In this document: positions 10,001-18,363 of the stretch, piece by piece
How the letters are laid out: the number at the start of each line of letters is the position of its first letter
Numbering within the stretch: position 1 is the stretch's first letter
Source of the DNA: Methanosarcina barkeri 3
GTDB lineage: Archaea > Halobacteriota > Methanosarcinia > Methanosarcinales > Methanosarcinaceae
Length of the DNA stretch: 64,000 bases
Assembly (NCBI RefSeq): GCF_000970305.1
Contig: NZ_CP009517.1
Coordinates: 1,798,001-1,862,000, forward strand
Reading direction: 5' to 3'
Notes under the pieces: model-generated
Databases searched by the model: none
What the model was told of the DNA's origin: nothing
Seen by the model: only the letters and a program-made list of their open reading frames with translations
Made by a program: the position numbers and the translations under genes

Positions 10001-10520
10001 GATAGGTATCGGCTGCAAAGCTTTTATCGTAGCAGTTAACGGCCTCAACATATTTTTTTAGCTCAAGCTGTTTGTTGCCCTTATCATACCAGTTTTCGGA
10101 AGAAATCGGAAAGGTTAAAAGAGCCTTATGATAACAATTAACTGCTTCGGCATTCTTTCCCAGTTCGGCCAGAGAACGTCCTTTTCCGTACCAGGCCAGT
10201 GACGAATTAGAATCGATCTTAAGTGCTTCATTATAGCAGTTCATAGATAGTTGATATTTTTTAAGGGAGTATAACGTGTTCCCCTTGTCAATAAGACCTT
10301 CTATAGAAGCTGGGCGCTGTGCCATTATCTCAGAGAGATCAGGACTTACTTCAGTCTTTTCATTAACATCGGTCACATTAGTTTTTCCATCATTTTCTGC
10401 AGCCAGTTCCTGACCTGTGATGGCTCCTGCTACAGGTAAAAAACCTGAAAAGAAATATAACATTAAAGCAAGGAGAATATAAGAACTGACAATCAAATTA
10501 CCTTTTCTAACTGAGCTCAT
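7077..10520 (-). CDS. Giant exported TPR-repeat protein
   Basis: A 1147-residue protein with an N-terminal hydrophobic segment (about 10-33) that acts as signal peptide or anchor, then roughly 27 tetratricopeptide repeats of the 34-residue pattern AWYxKGxxLxxLGxxEEAxxCYDxAL. TPRs are protein-docking scaffolds, so an extracytoplasmic assembly role is likely; no catalytic domain is visible. The C-terminal 110 residues leave the TPR pattern and contain three direct copies of NYTELDEG followed by an acidic tail. ATG 10520 is preceded by GGGGT with 6-nt spacing. The gene stands alone between repeat-rich gaps. The partner is unknown. Confidence 0.9.
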   Translation of the reverse strand: MSSVRKGNLIVSSYILLALMLYFFSGFLPVAGAITGQELAAENDGKTNVTDVNEKTEVSPDLSEIMAQRPASIEGLIDKGNTLYSLKKYQLSMNCYNEALKIDSNSSLAWYGKGRSLAELGKNAEAVNCYHKALLTFPISSENWYDKGNKQLELKKYVEAVNCYDKSFAADTYLATVWYRKALASEQLGLDQETLNSYEKSIELNSNSSNSLRMKGMAYIGLEKYPEAIKCFDSALNITPNNGELWYQKGAVLDKSGDYETAIDCYDKAISFNPDIVDAWHNKGINLEKMAIYDEALTCYEFVLLSEPENLDVLQRKGVCLEKLGRNEEALKCYDEVLVYNPGNSEAWYSKGSLLNKTGQYDAAIACYDKALNPDTGIQVEEIGSDSLEQLSVYEVALPSYPLNPEFKSPTVKIWYEKALSFDKLEKYDSAIECYDKVLETESEHAVVWYMKGMGLEKLGKYEEAVECYDQALKLDSGYAKVWYQKGLDSSKIKDYKDAVESYDKALDIEENYTFAWSGKAFALAKLGKCESSLTCYNKVLEAVPSSAAAWYNKGLVLDELGKHEEASECYNQTLLIDPEYSAARFKLNKSMEQDSITPVSEQVKNNSTDANPAQVLSGGFWAYLLNYEYMSSEDHAEPSEDLNLFSPEVSYDTAWYGKASIYSKLGMYDDALTSYDMVLAINPARAEAWYEEGLILDKLNRSEEALECYKKALDLDPQSSRALYGIASTVGNLGKLEEAVSYYDQLLALNSSNSDALLGKGLALSNLSRYDEAISCYTTLLNSEPENIEALRSRALALSKSNKPDEALSDYDRIIKLQPESSQVMAEKASLLEALGRYEETAECYERMLEISPDDREIIYKQGKALENSGDFEGAVGCYDRILELDPGNVDAYNKKGFVLYKLEKYQQAIDCYNKALEYSPDNVTALYFQGCTYLTLSSNKASLNCFNKTIELKPDCITAWYNKGYIHNMMGETEEAVSCYDSILAINPNSASTLYNKRFALYTLKKLDEAAICKAKLDEIDPGFVDALQKRGTKFFLPEYYDSTLNYSLPSRWYGGEENISGNVSANMTELSQSGKITDPSYSPEYNSSNYTELDEGQENGNYTELDEGPENGNYTELDEGWESEDPGYWYVPEPDEERANSSKE

Positions 10521-10974
10521 TAAATACCCCGGTTTATTCTAATGAGTTCTTATGAAGACTTTTCACAAAGAGTCTCACACTGTCGCTGTATTCACTGTTC
10601 TGTACGGTTTCTATCTACATAAGCATGAGTGATTAAAGAATAAAAGTAACTATATAATATATTTTTGCTCCCCCGGTGAATAATTTAGATAGTATAAAAG
10701 GCCAGTCACATGCATTGTAACTTAATTTTAGAAGTTATCCCATATAAAATTTATGCAGTATAAAAAGACCCTCTGAATTGTTATTATACTTAACGCAGTA
10801 TATTATTGTTACAGAAATAATAAATCGTAAAATAGAAAACACTCCGACAGTAAAATAAGATTTTTGACAGTAAAATAGAATTAATGATAAAAATACAGTC
10901 ATTGATAGAGATATATCTCAAAATCCCAGTAGATATACGAAAAGATTATACATTGAAACTCCTATTGCAAAAGC
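10521..10974. other. AT-rich divergent promoter gap
   Basis: 454 bp between the divergent TPR and HD genes. AT-rich with several TATA-like stretches (for example TATATAATATATTTT near 10650). No gene or tandem array seen. Confidence 0.4.
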
Positions 10975-11799
10975 ATGCAGAAGGAAGAACTGGATTTCTT
11001 CAAAAAATGGTTTCTGGATTACGTAGACCAATTTTCCTCTCCGGAAGCTTTTATTCAGGAAAATATTGATTTGAAAATCGAACATACATCAAGAGTCTGT
11101 GAAAACATACTCTTACTCGCTAAAGCTGAAAACCTGGAGAAAGAAGGCTCCAGGCTGGCCGAAACAATAGCTTTATTTCATGATCTGGGTCGTTTTGAGC
11201 AGTTTACGAAATACAGGACGTTCAGTGACCTGGAATCTGAAAATCATGCCCTCCTTGGGGTAAAAATTCTGAAAAATGCCGGAATTCTTACCATTCTATC
11301 TCGGAAAGAGAAAGATTTAATTCTTAAAGCTGTGGAATATCATAATAGCATGGCAATTCCCGAATGCACAGAAACTTCCAGTGAATTCCTTTTTTATTTG
11401 AAATTGATTCGGGATGCCGATAAACTGGATATCCTGAAGCTTGTAAGTGAAGACTATGAAAAAAAGGAGGAATTCAGGAACCCGGCTCTTGAATTCGATA
11501 TGCCTGATACGCCTGGATGTTCGGAAAAAATAGTTGCTGATATCCTGAATAATAGAATGGCAAAGCTTACAGATGCCAAAAATCTGAATGATATTAAACT
11601 CCTTCGTCTGAGCTGGATTTTCGACATTAATTTTCCTGCGGCTTTTAGCCTTCTCAGAGAACGTGGTTATCTAAAGACAATTCTGTACTCAATACCAGAA
11701 ATTGAAGAAGTGCAGATAGTACGCAAACATATTGATAGCTATTTGAATGCAATTGAAACCAGGCCCAGAAACGAAGCTATGAAAACAGATATCAGCTAA
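10975..11799 (+). CDS. HD-domain metal-dependent phosphohydrolase
   Basis: A 274-residue HD-superfamily protein. The metal site is read from HTSRV (about 37), the FHDLGRFEQF motif (about 72-81), VEYHNS (about 121) and IRDADKLD (about 145), the H...HD...D signature. Such enzymes hydrolyse nucleotides or phosphate esters; the substrate cannot be assigned. ATG 10975 has no evident ribosome site, so the start is fair but not proven. It is monocistronic, with a 22-nt tandem array downstream. Confidence 0.85.
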   Translation: MQKEELDFFKKWFLDYVDQFSSPEAFIQENIDLKIEHTSRVCENILLLAKAENLEKEGSRLAETIALFHDLGRFEQFTKYRTFSDLESENHALLGVKILKNAGILTILSRKEKDLILKAVEYHNSMAIPECTETSSEFLFYLKLIRDADKLDILKLVSEDYEKKEEFRNPALEFDMPDTPGCSEKIVADILNNRMAKLTDAKNLNDIKLLRLSWIFDINFPAAFSLLRERGYLKTILYSIPEIEEVQIVRKHIDSYLNAIETRPRNEAMKTDIS

Positions 11800-11923
11800 G
11801 CTAATAAGCATTAAAGAGTATAGATCAGATTAAACCGAAACATCAATAAGTGTTAGATAAACTGAACAAAAGAGAGCTGAATAAAAGAGAGAAGAGATGA
11901 TGTATGAAAATTATAAATGCGAT

Positions 11924-12077
11924 TCATTAGAAAAGGAAATCCAACTCATTAGAAAAGGAAATCCAACTCATTAGAAAAGGAAATCCAACTCATTAGAAAA
12001 GGAAATCCAACTCATTAGAAAAAGAAATCCAACTCATTAGAAAAAGAAATCCAATTCATTAGAAAAAGAAATCCATT
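11924..12077. repeat. 22-nt tandem repeat, 7 copies
   Basis: Unit begins TCATTAGAAAAGGAAATCC (22 nt in full); later copies carry AAAAAG instead of AAAAGG. It lies between the HD gene and a small convergent ORF. No spacers. Confidence 0.95.
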
Positions 12078-12099
12078 CAGAAATCATTTAAATGTTAGC

Positions 12100-12276
12100 T
12101 TACTCCATGAATCTTCTACGAGATTCATTGCCCAAACTGCGCCGATAATCTGAACGAACCTGATTTCTTAACTGTTCTTCAAGCATTGATTCCAGGGAAT
12201 CTTCTTTAATATTTTTCTCTATATGTTTATCCTTTTCCTCTAAACCCGATCTACTTTGACTCTTTTTCTCTGTCAT
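12100..12276 (-). CDS. Small charged protein, 58 aa
   Basis: A 58-codon ORF, ATG at 12276 and TAA at 12100-12102. It starts MTEKKSQSRS and ends ESRRRFME, with about half of the residues charged and no hydrophobic segment. The start is preceded by GGGGAT at a plausible distance. The middle (SLESMLEEQLRNQVRSDYRR) looks like an amphipathic helix. Composition and ribosome site suggest a real gene; no function recognised. It lies downstream of the HD gene, facing it. Confidence 0.6.
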   Translation of the reverse strand: MTEKKSQSRSGLEEKDKHIEKNIKEDSLESMLEEQLRNQVRSDYRRSLGNESRRRFME

Positions 12277-12414
12277 ATTAAAATCATCCCCGGTTCACTT
12301 AGATAATATACATTTTGCTGTAATCTACACTTTCACTTAAATTTATTCTCAATTATCTTTTAGAACGTTAGTTTAATTAAATATTACTAGCAGGATTAAA
12401 AATTATTTTAGTTA

Positions 12415-12515
12415 AATGTTATTTTAAATTAGAGTATCATCTTAAACTAAAACATTGTTTCAAATTAGAGCGTTGTCTTAAACTAGAACATTGTTTTAAG
12501 TTAGAGTATTATTTT
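12415..12515. repeat. Imperfect AT-rich tandem repeat (about 32 nt)
   Basis: Repeats of TTAAACTAGAACATTGTTTT and AAATTAGAGTATTATTTT-like pieces, three or so degenerate copies, just before the end of the Nif3-like gene. Confidence 0.7.
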
Positions 12516-12567
12516 AATTAGGATTTTTTTGGACCTTTCATTATTGAGCCAGAATCTTGAAAGATGT

Positions 12568-13317
12568 TCAGGTTTTATCAACTGCTTTGATTCCGGAAGG
12601 CTGTTCAATAAACTCCACTTCGAGCCCGGAAATTTCACGCAGCCTGGAGCATAAAGCCTCCATACCCGGATTTTCCGTGGCATAGTGAGTAGCATCAATA
12701 AGACAGAGTTCCTCATACTCACGGATAATGTTATGCTTAAGTTCGGAAGATATGAAAGCATCGACTCTATTTGCCCTTGCAATTTCAAGGAACTCAGTAG
12801 TAAAGCCACTGCCACCAATGACCATTACTCTCCTTATTTCCTCTTTTTCACCAACATATATTACAGGAGTTTGCAGGGTCTCCGAAACATGAGATGCCAG
12901 TTCAGCCGAAGTACAGGATTCGACCTCTCCTATTATGCCGGTTTCCACATTTTCGAGATTCTTTAGTCCAAGCCTTGCAGCAAGCACATCATTAATGCCC
13001 CCTTCAGCCCTATCATAGTTTGTATGCATGCTGTAAAGGGATATTCCGTTATCAAGAGCAAGCCTGAGGGATTCAGCAAGGGATTTTGAGACTTTGTTTA
13101 TCGGATGGAAGATAAGAGTATGGTGGGTAACCAGAAGATTTGCTTCCATTTCTGCGGCTTTCTTAAGCACATAAGAATTGGCATCGAGAGCAACTGCAAT
13201 TCTTTCTATATTATTTCCCAGGTTGAGAATTAGTCCGATTCTGCCTTCATCAAAATCTTCAGCAAGTTCAGGCGGCGCGATTTCTTCGAGAGTTTCTACG
13301 ACCTTTATAAGTTCCAT
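12568..13317 (-). CDS. Nif3-like dinuclear metal-centre protein (DUF34)
   Basis: A 249-residue Nif3/DUF34 protein. Family members form hexamers with a dinuclear metal site; the His/Glu/Asp ligands appear in VTHHTLIFHP (about 63), MHTNYDRAEGG (about 97) and DATHYATENPGM (about 208). Proposed activities include GTP cyclohydrolase I type 2-like chemistry, but the true role is unsettled. ATG 13317 is preceded by CGGAGGTTTTTTC, a strong ribosome site. Length fits the short archaeal form without the inserted PII-like domain. Single gene, no informative neighbour. Confidence 0.9.
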   Translation of the reverse strand: MELIKVVETLEEIAPPELAEDFDEGRIGLILNLGNNIERIAVALDANSYVLKKAAEMEANLLVTHHTLIFHPINKVSKSLAESLRLALDNGISLYSMHTNYDRAEGGINDVLAARLGLKNLENVETGIIGEVESCTSAELASHVSETLQTPVIYVGEKEEIRRVMVIGGSGFTTEFLEIARANRVDAFISSELKHNIIREYEELCLIDATHYATENPGMEALCSRLREISGLEVEFIEQPSGIKAVDKT

Positions 13318-13761
13318 GAAAAAACCTCCGATATCGGAAGGAATTACTACTTTTTGATTAAGTTTTGAGACTTATGAAACTTCCTTTCCTGATTCTTTAG
13401 GATACACGGCCTTAAAAAGAAAACAACTCTGATATAAGAAGTTTATTAGAGATGAAAACAGTACAAAAAATTAAATACCTTATGCCAAGATAATTTATAG
13501 AGTTTAGTAAAAGTTCTTATCGTGTAATGAAATTAGAGCTACTAAATTAATAAAGTTAGAAAAATGCAAATCATAAGGGAGTGCTGGGGCAAAACCGATG
13601 CATAGAGTAGTAAAATACGGCTGATTCAATAGTAAATAGACATTTATTATGTATAATTTATAGTCGTAAATTTAAAGAGCTGTAGCCATTTCAGGAACTC
13701 AAAATGCATGCTTCCAGTGCGTAGATTAAGTATAAAGATATCAAATTCAAGGAAGATGATT
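13318..13761. other. AT-rich divergent promoter region
   Basis: No gene seen. Ends in AAGGAAGATGATT in front of the surface-protein start at 13762. A short ORF on the opposite strand here is a shadow. Confidence 0.4.
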
Positions 13762-15357
13762 ATGGCTAAGAAGCTTGCACTGATTGCATTACTTGCCGTT
13801 TTCTTCGTTTCGGCTTTTTCAGTAACTGCTTTTGCGGAAGAAGACATCGAGTGGGTAGAGAAACAGGATGGAACAACACTGTACTGGGGGGATACGGTAA
13901 CAGTCAATGGCTATGATATAAAGGCAGAAGATTTTAACGATGACAACCAGGTTTTTATTTCAATCTCAAAAGACGGAGAAAAACTTAAGACTTCTCCACT
14001 TTCCGTAGGCCTGGAAGTCGTATATGACGACAGGATAAAGGTTTATGCCCAGGAAGTGGACCCTAATTATGAGACTATCGAGAAAAACGGAAAGAAATTC
14101 AAAACCGGAAACTGGAACCCCTATGCTAAACTGGATATCCTTATAAAAGGAGAACCAAGATTTGACATAGAAGTTGAAACTAAAAAAGATACATATGACT
14201 CGAAATCTACCGGGGACAGCGCAATCGATGTCTCGATAAAGATTAAAAATGAAGGAGATGCAAAAGCTGAAAACACCATTCTAACCATAGACACAGCCGG
14301 AATGGAAGTTCTTAAAGGAAAAACAAAATACACGTTTGGTCAAGTCTTTAAAGACGAAACTCTTGAACCTGTAAACCTTACGTTGAAAGCTCCCAAACCA
14401 TGGGAAGATACTGACCTTAATGTAACTGCAAAAGTTACCTGCGAGGACGTAAGGGATGAGAAGCATGAAGACATAGGCTTCAAAGTCATAAAAATAGAAA
14501 AAAAATGGGGTCTCGTTATTTCAAAAGTTATTACAAAAAATAATCATATGGGAAAACCTATCCGTGTCTCGGTTAACGTCCGGAACGAAGGACTGTGTGA
14601 TCTGGATAATATTATACTTAAGGATTCGGTGGCTCCAGAAACACACCTTCAGAAAGACATGGTGCTCGAGAAGACCCTTTCCCTTAAATCTGGAGAATTA
14701 ACTGAAAAAATTTTTGAGTACACCCTGATTCCTGACAAACCAGGAGAATTCACCTTCCCAAAAGCAACGGCTAACTTTACCCTGCCAAATGGGCAGAATG
14801 GGGAAGCGGGTTCCAATAACTCGGAAAATATAAAAATTTACGGACCAGAAATTTCAGTCACAAAAACCATTGACCGTCAGCAACTGAATTCAGGAGATAA
14901 ACTGACTGTAACGATCACTGTAAGAAACACCGGAAATGTTGGTTCAAGTGTGACAGTAACCGACATCGTTCCTCCGGAAGCTAAACTAATAAGCGGGGAA
15001 ACCAGTTTCAAGCAAATTCTCGAAAGCAATGGTGATTCAAAAACAGTAAGTTATATCCTGCAGATGCATAAAGAAGGGGAAGTTCGTCTGCCTGCATGCA
15101 AAGCAAGTTTCCTCGACCTTGATGAATACTCAGGAGAGGTTATTTCGGATACTCCTGCTGTTTATGTAGGAGTACCCATTTCTCTTGAAGGTAGCAGCGA
15201 GCAGCCGGAAGGGAAAACGGACTCAAATCAGGAAAAAAATGATTCCTCAGTTATGGCGCAAAATGAAGAATCCGAAGATACTCCCGGGTTCGGCCCTGTT
15301 CTTGCCATAGCAGGTTTTCTCGTAGTTGCAGGCATTCTGGGAAGAAGACGCACCTGA
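13762..15357 (+). CDS. PGF-CTERM surface protein with CARDB/DUF11-like domains
   Basis: A 531-residue exported protein. Start chosen at ATG 13762 because GGAAG sits 6 nt upstream; this gives MAKKLALIALLAVFF as signal peptide. The body has repeated beta-sandwich domains of the COG1361/CARDB kind, each with a xVTVTVRNTGN or VSVNVRNEG phrase (near 270 and 400). The C-terminus has TPGFGPVLAIAGFLVVAGI followed by Arg-rich GRRRT, the PGF-CTERM signal recognised by archaeosortase A, which replaces it with a lipid anchor. A Ser/Glu/Asn-rich linker of about 30 residues precedes it. So it is a lipid-anchored cell-surface protein; its ligand is unknown. Confidence 0.9.
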   Translation: MAKKLALIALLAVFFVSAFSVTAFAEEDIEWVEKQDGTTLYWGDTVTVNGYDIKAEDFNDDNQVFISISKDGEKLKTSPLSVGLEVVYDDRIKVYAQEVDPNYETIEKNGKKFKTGNWNPYAKLDILIKGEPRFDIEVETKKDTYDSKSTGDSAIDVSIKIKNEGDAKAENTILTIDTAGMEVLKGKTKYTFGQVFKDETLEPVNLTLKAPKPWEDTDLNVTAKVTCEDVRDEKHEDIGFKVIKIEKKWGLVISKVITKNNHMGKPIRVSVNVRNEGLCDLDNIILKDSVAPETHLQKDMVLEKTLSLKSGELTEKIFEYTLIPDKPGEFTFPKATANFTLPNGQNGEAGSNNSENIKIYGPEISVTKTIDRQQLNSGDKLTVTITVRNTGNVGSSVTVTDIVPPEAKLISGETSFKQILESNGDSKTVSYILQMHKEGEVRLPACKASFLDLDEYSGEVISDTPAVYVGVPISLEGSSEQPEGKTDSNQEKNDSSVMAQNEESEDTPGFGPVLAIAGFLVVAGILGRRRT

Positions 15358-15381
15358 AAAGCTTAAAATGAAAGTTTTGAA

Positions 15382-15410
15382 CGCTCTGGATTTTCCAGGG
15401 CATTCACCTC
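15382..15410 (+). terminator. Possible terminator hairpin
   Basis: GCTCTGGA TTT TCCAGGGC can form an 8-bp stem (one G-U) 25 nt after the surface-protein stop, followed by a T-rich stretch. Confidence 0.4.
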
Positions 15411-15473
15411 TTGTTTTCAATAGAATTTACTGAAAAAACTTCTTGTCATCACTTTTTCCATTACTTTCAGTTA

Positions 15474-15533
15474 CTTATTTACTATTTCCATATTTATTAT
15501 TTCCATATTTATTATTTCCATATTTATTAATAA
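15474..15533. repeat. 15-nt tandem repeat, about 3.5 copies
   Basis: Unit TATTTATTATTTCCA. The remainder of the gap to 15796 is AT-rich with no gene seen. Confidence 0.85.
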
Positions 15534-15796
15534 GGATAGAAATTATTTTATGATGTAATTCTTGACTGTTTCAAAAGCGATAAATTAATATAAACCTCTT
15601 TTACCTTGAAACTTATTTAGATAAAAAAATAAAAGTTTAATATAAAGAAAAAGTTAATGTTCTTATTAGTTTTCAAATGAAAAAAGAATTTTTTGAAGCA
15701 AAACAAAAAGGATTGAAAGTGAAAAAAGCTCAACACTGCCGTTAGAAGAGACACTGCCTTAGAATAAATATTTTATTCGGGAAAAGGAAGCAAAAC

Positions 15797-16774
15797 ATGA
15801 AAGAATTCCAGAACTGGATCAAAGCAAAAACTCTAATCCTTACTCATGGAGACTCGGATGGGATATGCTCTGGTGCGATTGCAAAAACCGCTTATCCGGA
15901 TGCGTATGTGTATTTTACAAATCCGGTTAACCTTCTTGAGAAACTAAAACTTATCGAGGATGTGAAAACTCTTATTATTTGCGATATTGCAATCGATGAA
16001 AAGAACTGCTCTGAACTTCACGCAGCACTTAGCAGACTTGCAGAAAAATGCAACCTTTACTACGTTGACCATCACCCTTTTCCGAAAAGCTGTGAGAAAG
16101 AAAGCTGGTTCTACCATGATCTCGAAGCCTGTTCCTCAGAGCTGACCTACAGGCTTTTTGAGGAACAGCTGGATAGGGATATGCGGAGGATAGCAATTTA
16201 CGGAGCAATTGGGGACTTTTGCGACAACACTCCTCATTTAAAGAGCTGGGTTAAGGATTGGGATAAAAGAAGCCTTTATTTCCAGGCCGGAATCCTGACC
16301 CAGGCCATCCTATATAAAGGAAGGGAGTACGAATTCAAGAGAGCCCTTCTTGAACCTCTCTCAAAGGATATCATCCCATCAAATATTCCGAACCTATCTG
16401 AACTTGCCAGGGAAGCTGCAGTTAACGAGGAAAGATTAAGGCTTTTTGTTAAATATAATGTGGAAGTTCTGAGAAATTGTGCGTATATTGTAAATACAAA
16501 TAACTCCATTTCAAAGGCAGCAATCTACGCAGCCTCTTACGGCAGACGGGAAGTAGGGATTGCAGCCGAGTATCGTGAAAGAAAGGGGGCTTATGACCTG
16601 AGTATCCGCTCAAGAGGAGAGATCGACGTAAACAGTATTCTCCGCTTAGTAGCCCCAAGATTCGGAGGAAGCGGCGGAGGACATCCTCTTGCAGCAGGTG
16701 CTCGAATTCCTGAAGATTCCCTTAACGCATTCCTCAGGGCTTTTGATAAAAAACTTGAGGAAGCACATGAGTAA
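15797..16774 (+). CDS. DHH-family phosphoesterase (RecJ-like)
   Basis: A 325-residue DHH/DHHA1 protein. N-terminal metal-binding motifs HGDSDGICSG (about 18-27) and VDHHPFP (about 93-99); C-terminal DHHA1 motif GGSGGGHPLAAGARI (about 293-307) that binds substrate. Archaeal relatives include RecJ-like single-strand nucleases (GAN/RecJ) and nano-RNases or pAp phosphatases; motif content alone does not separate these. ATG 15797 is preceded by AAAAGGAAG. A dispersed repeat element lies just after it. Confidence 0.85.
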   Translation: MKEFQNWIKAKTLILTHGDSDGICSGAIAKTAYPDAYVYFTNPVNLLEKLKLIEDVKTLIICDIAIDEKNCSELHAALSRLAEKCNLYYVDHHPFPKSCEKESWFYHDLEACSSELTYRLFEEQLDRDMRRIAIYGAIGDFCDNTPHLKSWVKDWDKRSLYFQAGILTQAILYKGREYEFKRALLEPLSKDIIPSNIPNLSELAREAAVNEERLRLFVKYNVEVLRNCAYIVNTNNSISKAAIYAASYGRREVGIAAEYRERKGAYDLSIRSRGEIDVNSILRLVAPRFGGSGGGHPLAAGARIPEDSLNAFLRAFDKKLEEAHE

Positions 16775-16799
16775 AAAACTGGAGCGCTGCCTGACCAAA

Positions 16800-17165
16800 A
16801 ATGTCAACCCACAACTATTGACCCATAACTGTTGACCCATAACTGTTGGGCTGCAACCGTTGACCCGCAACCGTTGCGCCTGTTGATCACGCCGTCGTGA
16901 TGTTTTAGATTTAGCAGTGATTTTCGCTCAAGCCTTTTTTAAAAAGGCTTGTGATCACGCCTATAGGGTTTGGGGATAAGTTCTTTAAATCCAAACGTTA
17001 CTGAGGTTTTCGGTCAAGCCTTTTTCCAAAAGGGTTGCGGTTAAGCCTTTTTAAAAAAGGGTTGCGGTTAAGCCTTTTTAAAAAAGGGTTGCGGTTAAGC
17101 CTTTTTAAAAAAGGCTTGTGATCACGCCGTGTCATGGATTTTTGATCAATCCTTTTAAAAAAATT
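16800..17165. repeat. Dispersed palindromic element, copy B, with tandem expansion
   Basis: Starts with short repeats of TGACCCATAACTGT (16808-16850), then CAACCGTTGCGCC, GATCACGCCTATAGGGTTTGG and CAAGCCTTTTTT/AAAAAGGCTTG hairpins as at 4255-4535. From 17030 to 17115 a 26-27-nt unit containing GGTTAAGCCTTTTTAAAAAA is tandemly repeated about three times. The block ends 27 nt before the EngB start. Confidence 0.8.
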
Positions 17166-17191
17166 GTTTGAAAGGCTTGGAGGTAAAAACA

Positions 17192-17821
17192 ATGGAAACC
17201 AGTAAGACTGCAGCTGAAAGCGGAGTAAGCTTTGAGATTATCTTTGTAGGCCGTTCAAACGTGGGCAAATCCTCTTTGCTAAGGGAACTTTTCGGGGCGA
17301 AAGTAAGAGTAGGAAAACGCCCAGGAGTTACCCTGCGCCCTGCCCATGCTCAGGTTTCGGACATGCTTATCACGGATATGCCTGGCTTCGGCTTCATGAG
17401 CGGAGTAAAAGACAGGAAGCAGGATATCGTAAAAGATAAAACCGTGCACTATATCGAAGATAATGCCAAAAAGATCAAGCTCGGAGTGCTTGTTATAGAT
17501 GGCCCGGCTTTTCCGCAGATTGTGGACCGCTGGGACTCAAGAGACCAGATTCCGATAGACGTTGAAATGTTTGATTTTCTCAGGGAAGTCGGGATTGATA
17601 CCATTATTGCAGCAAACAAGATGGATAAAGTAAAAGAGAGCGAGTACGATCCCCTTCTTGACGAGATCGCAGCCCGTCTCGGGCTTGAGCCTCCCTGGCA
17701 GAACTGGAAACACATTATAGCGCCTATTAGCGCCAAAAAAGGAGACATGAAAGCTTTAAAAGGTCTGCTTCGGGACAGACTGCACGAAATGAAAAGAGAT
17801 GACCTATTCAAGTATGTTTGA
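17192..17821 (+). CDS. engB: EngB/YihA-family GTP-binding protein
   Basis: A 209-residue TrmE-Era-EngA-YihA family GTPase. G1 GRSNVGKSS (about 20), G2 Thr in PGVTLRP, G3 DMPGFG (about 66), G4 NKMD (about 143) and G5 ISA (about 184). Family members act in large-subunit ribosome assembly. Start chosen at ATG 17192, with GGAGG 8 nt upstream, rather than the TTG 24 nt earlier. The gene begins immediately downstream of a palindromic repeat block, so its promoter must lie within or beyond that block. Confidence 0.92.
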   Translation: METSKTAAESGVSFEIIFVGRSNVGKSSLLRELFGAKVRVGKRPGVTLRPAHAQVSDMLITDMPGFGFMSGVKDRKQDIVKDKTVHYIEDNAKKIKLGVLVIDGPAFPQIVDRWDSRDQIPIDVEMFDFLREVGIDTIIAANKMDKVKESEYDPLLDEIAARLGLEPPWQNWKHIIAPISAKKGDMKALKGLLRDRLHEMKRDDLFKYV

Positions 17822-17850
17822 TTTAAAAAAACTCGTCATAAGGCATATCG

Positions 17851-18363
17851 TCACAAAGCATGATTGCCATGTAACTTCACTTCTGAGTGGGTCTTATAAT
17901 ACCCAAAAAGTCTCTCTCCCCACTCAATAGCCTTTGGATCAGAGCTAAACAAACCTGTGGTTACATCATATTCAATGCCGCTTTTCTTGTACAGGCTTAA
18001 GGCAAGGCATTTATTCGTAACAATTAACCCCATTTTAAGGTCTTCACTTTTATATCTTAACTGAAAATTGCTATAACTCTTCAGTATCTCAAGTTTTTCT
18101 GCATAAGGCGACTGTTTTAATTCTTCTGCAATATGAAGAGGAACTATAAGCTCAACAGGGACTCCTTCTTTCACTTTTTCCGAGATGGAATCAGCATATC
18201 CTTCAGTTATCACGGACGATATACCGTATATATGTTCTGCCTCTTTAATCGTTTTTAACTGATTGGTGTAGACATTAAGGATTTTTGTTCTTCTGTCATG
18301 GAGAACTTTAGAATTATAAAGACATCCAATTTCTTTTAGCAATGGAGTGGGAATTCCTTCCAT
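17851..18363 (-). CDS. FilR1-domain (DUF1724) regulator lacking its HTH, copy 1
   Basis: A 170-residue reading frame matching the C-terminal ligand-binding FilR1/DUF1724 part of Methanosarcina transcription regulators (phrases EGIPxPLLKEIGCLYNS and KMGLIVTNKCLALSLYKK). Full-length relatives are about 250-270 aa with an N-terminal winged helix. The frame stays open upstream of ATG 18363 to 18444, encoding more family sequence (TVGTINKLKYFWSTHYMEG), and is cut by an in-frame TAG at 18445-18447. So the HTH is lost. A very similar second copy at 21400 is cut at the same point, so truncation preceded duplication. It may be a decaying pseudogene or a DNA-binding-free modulator; the intact frame in both copies slightly favours the latter. 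Confidence 0.7.
   Translation of the reverse strand: MEGIPTPLLKEIGCLYNSKVLHDRRTKILNVYTNQLKTIKEAEHIYGISSVITEGYADSISEKVKEGVPVELIVPLHIAEELKQSPYAEKLEILKSYSNFQLRYKSEDLKMGLIVTNKCLALSLYKKSGIEYDVTTGLFSSDPKAIEWGERLFGYYKTHSEVKLHGNHAL

Noticed and set aside
13647-13907. Minus-strand ORF over the surface-protein start
   Set aside because: It is antisense to the signal peptide of the PGF-CTERM protein and lacks a ribosome site.
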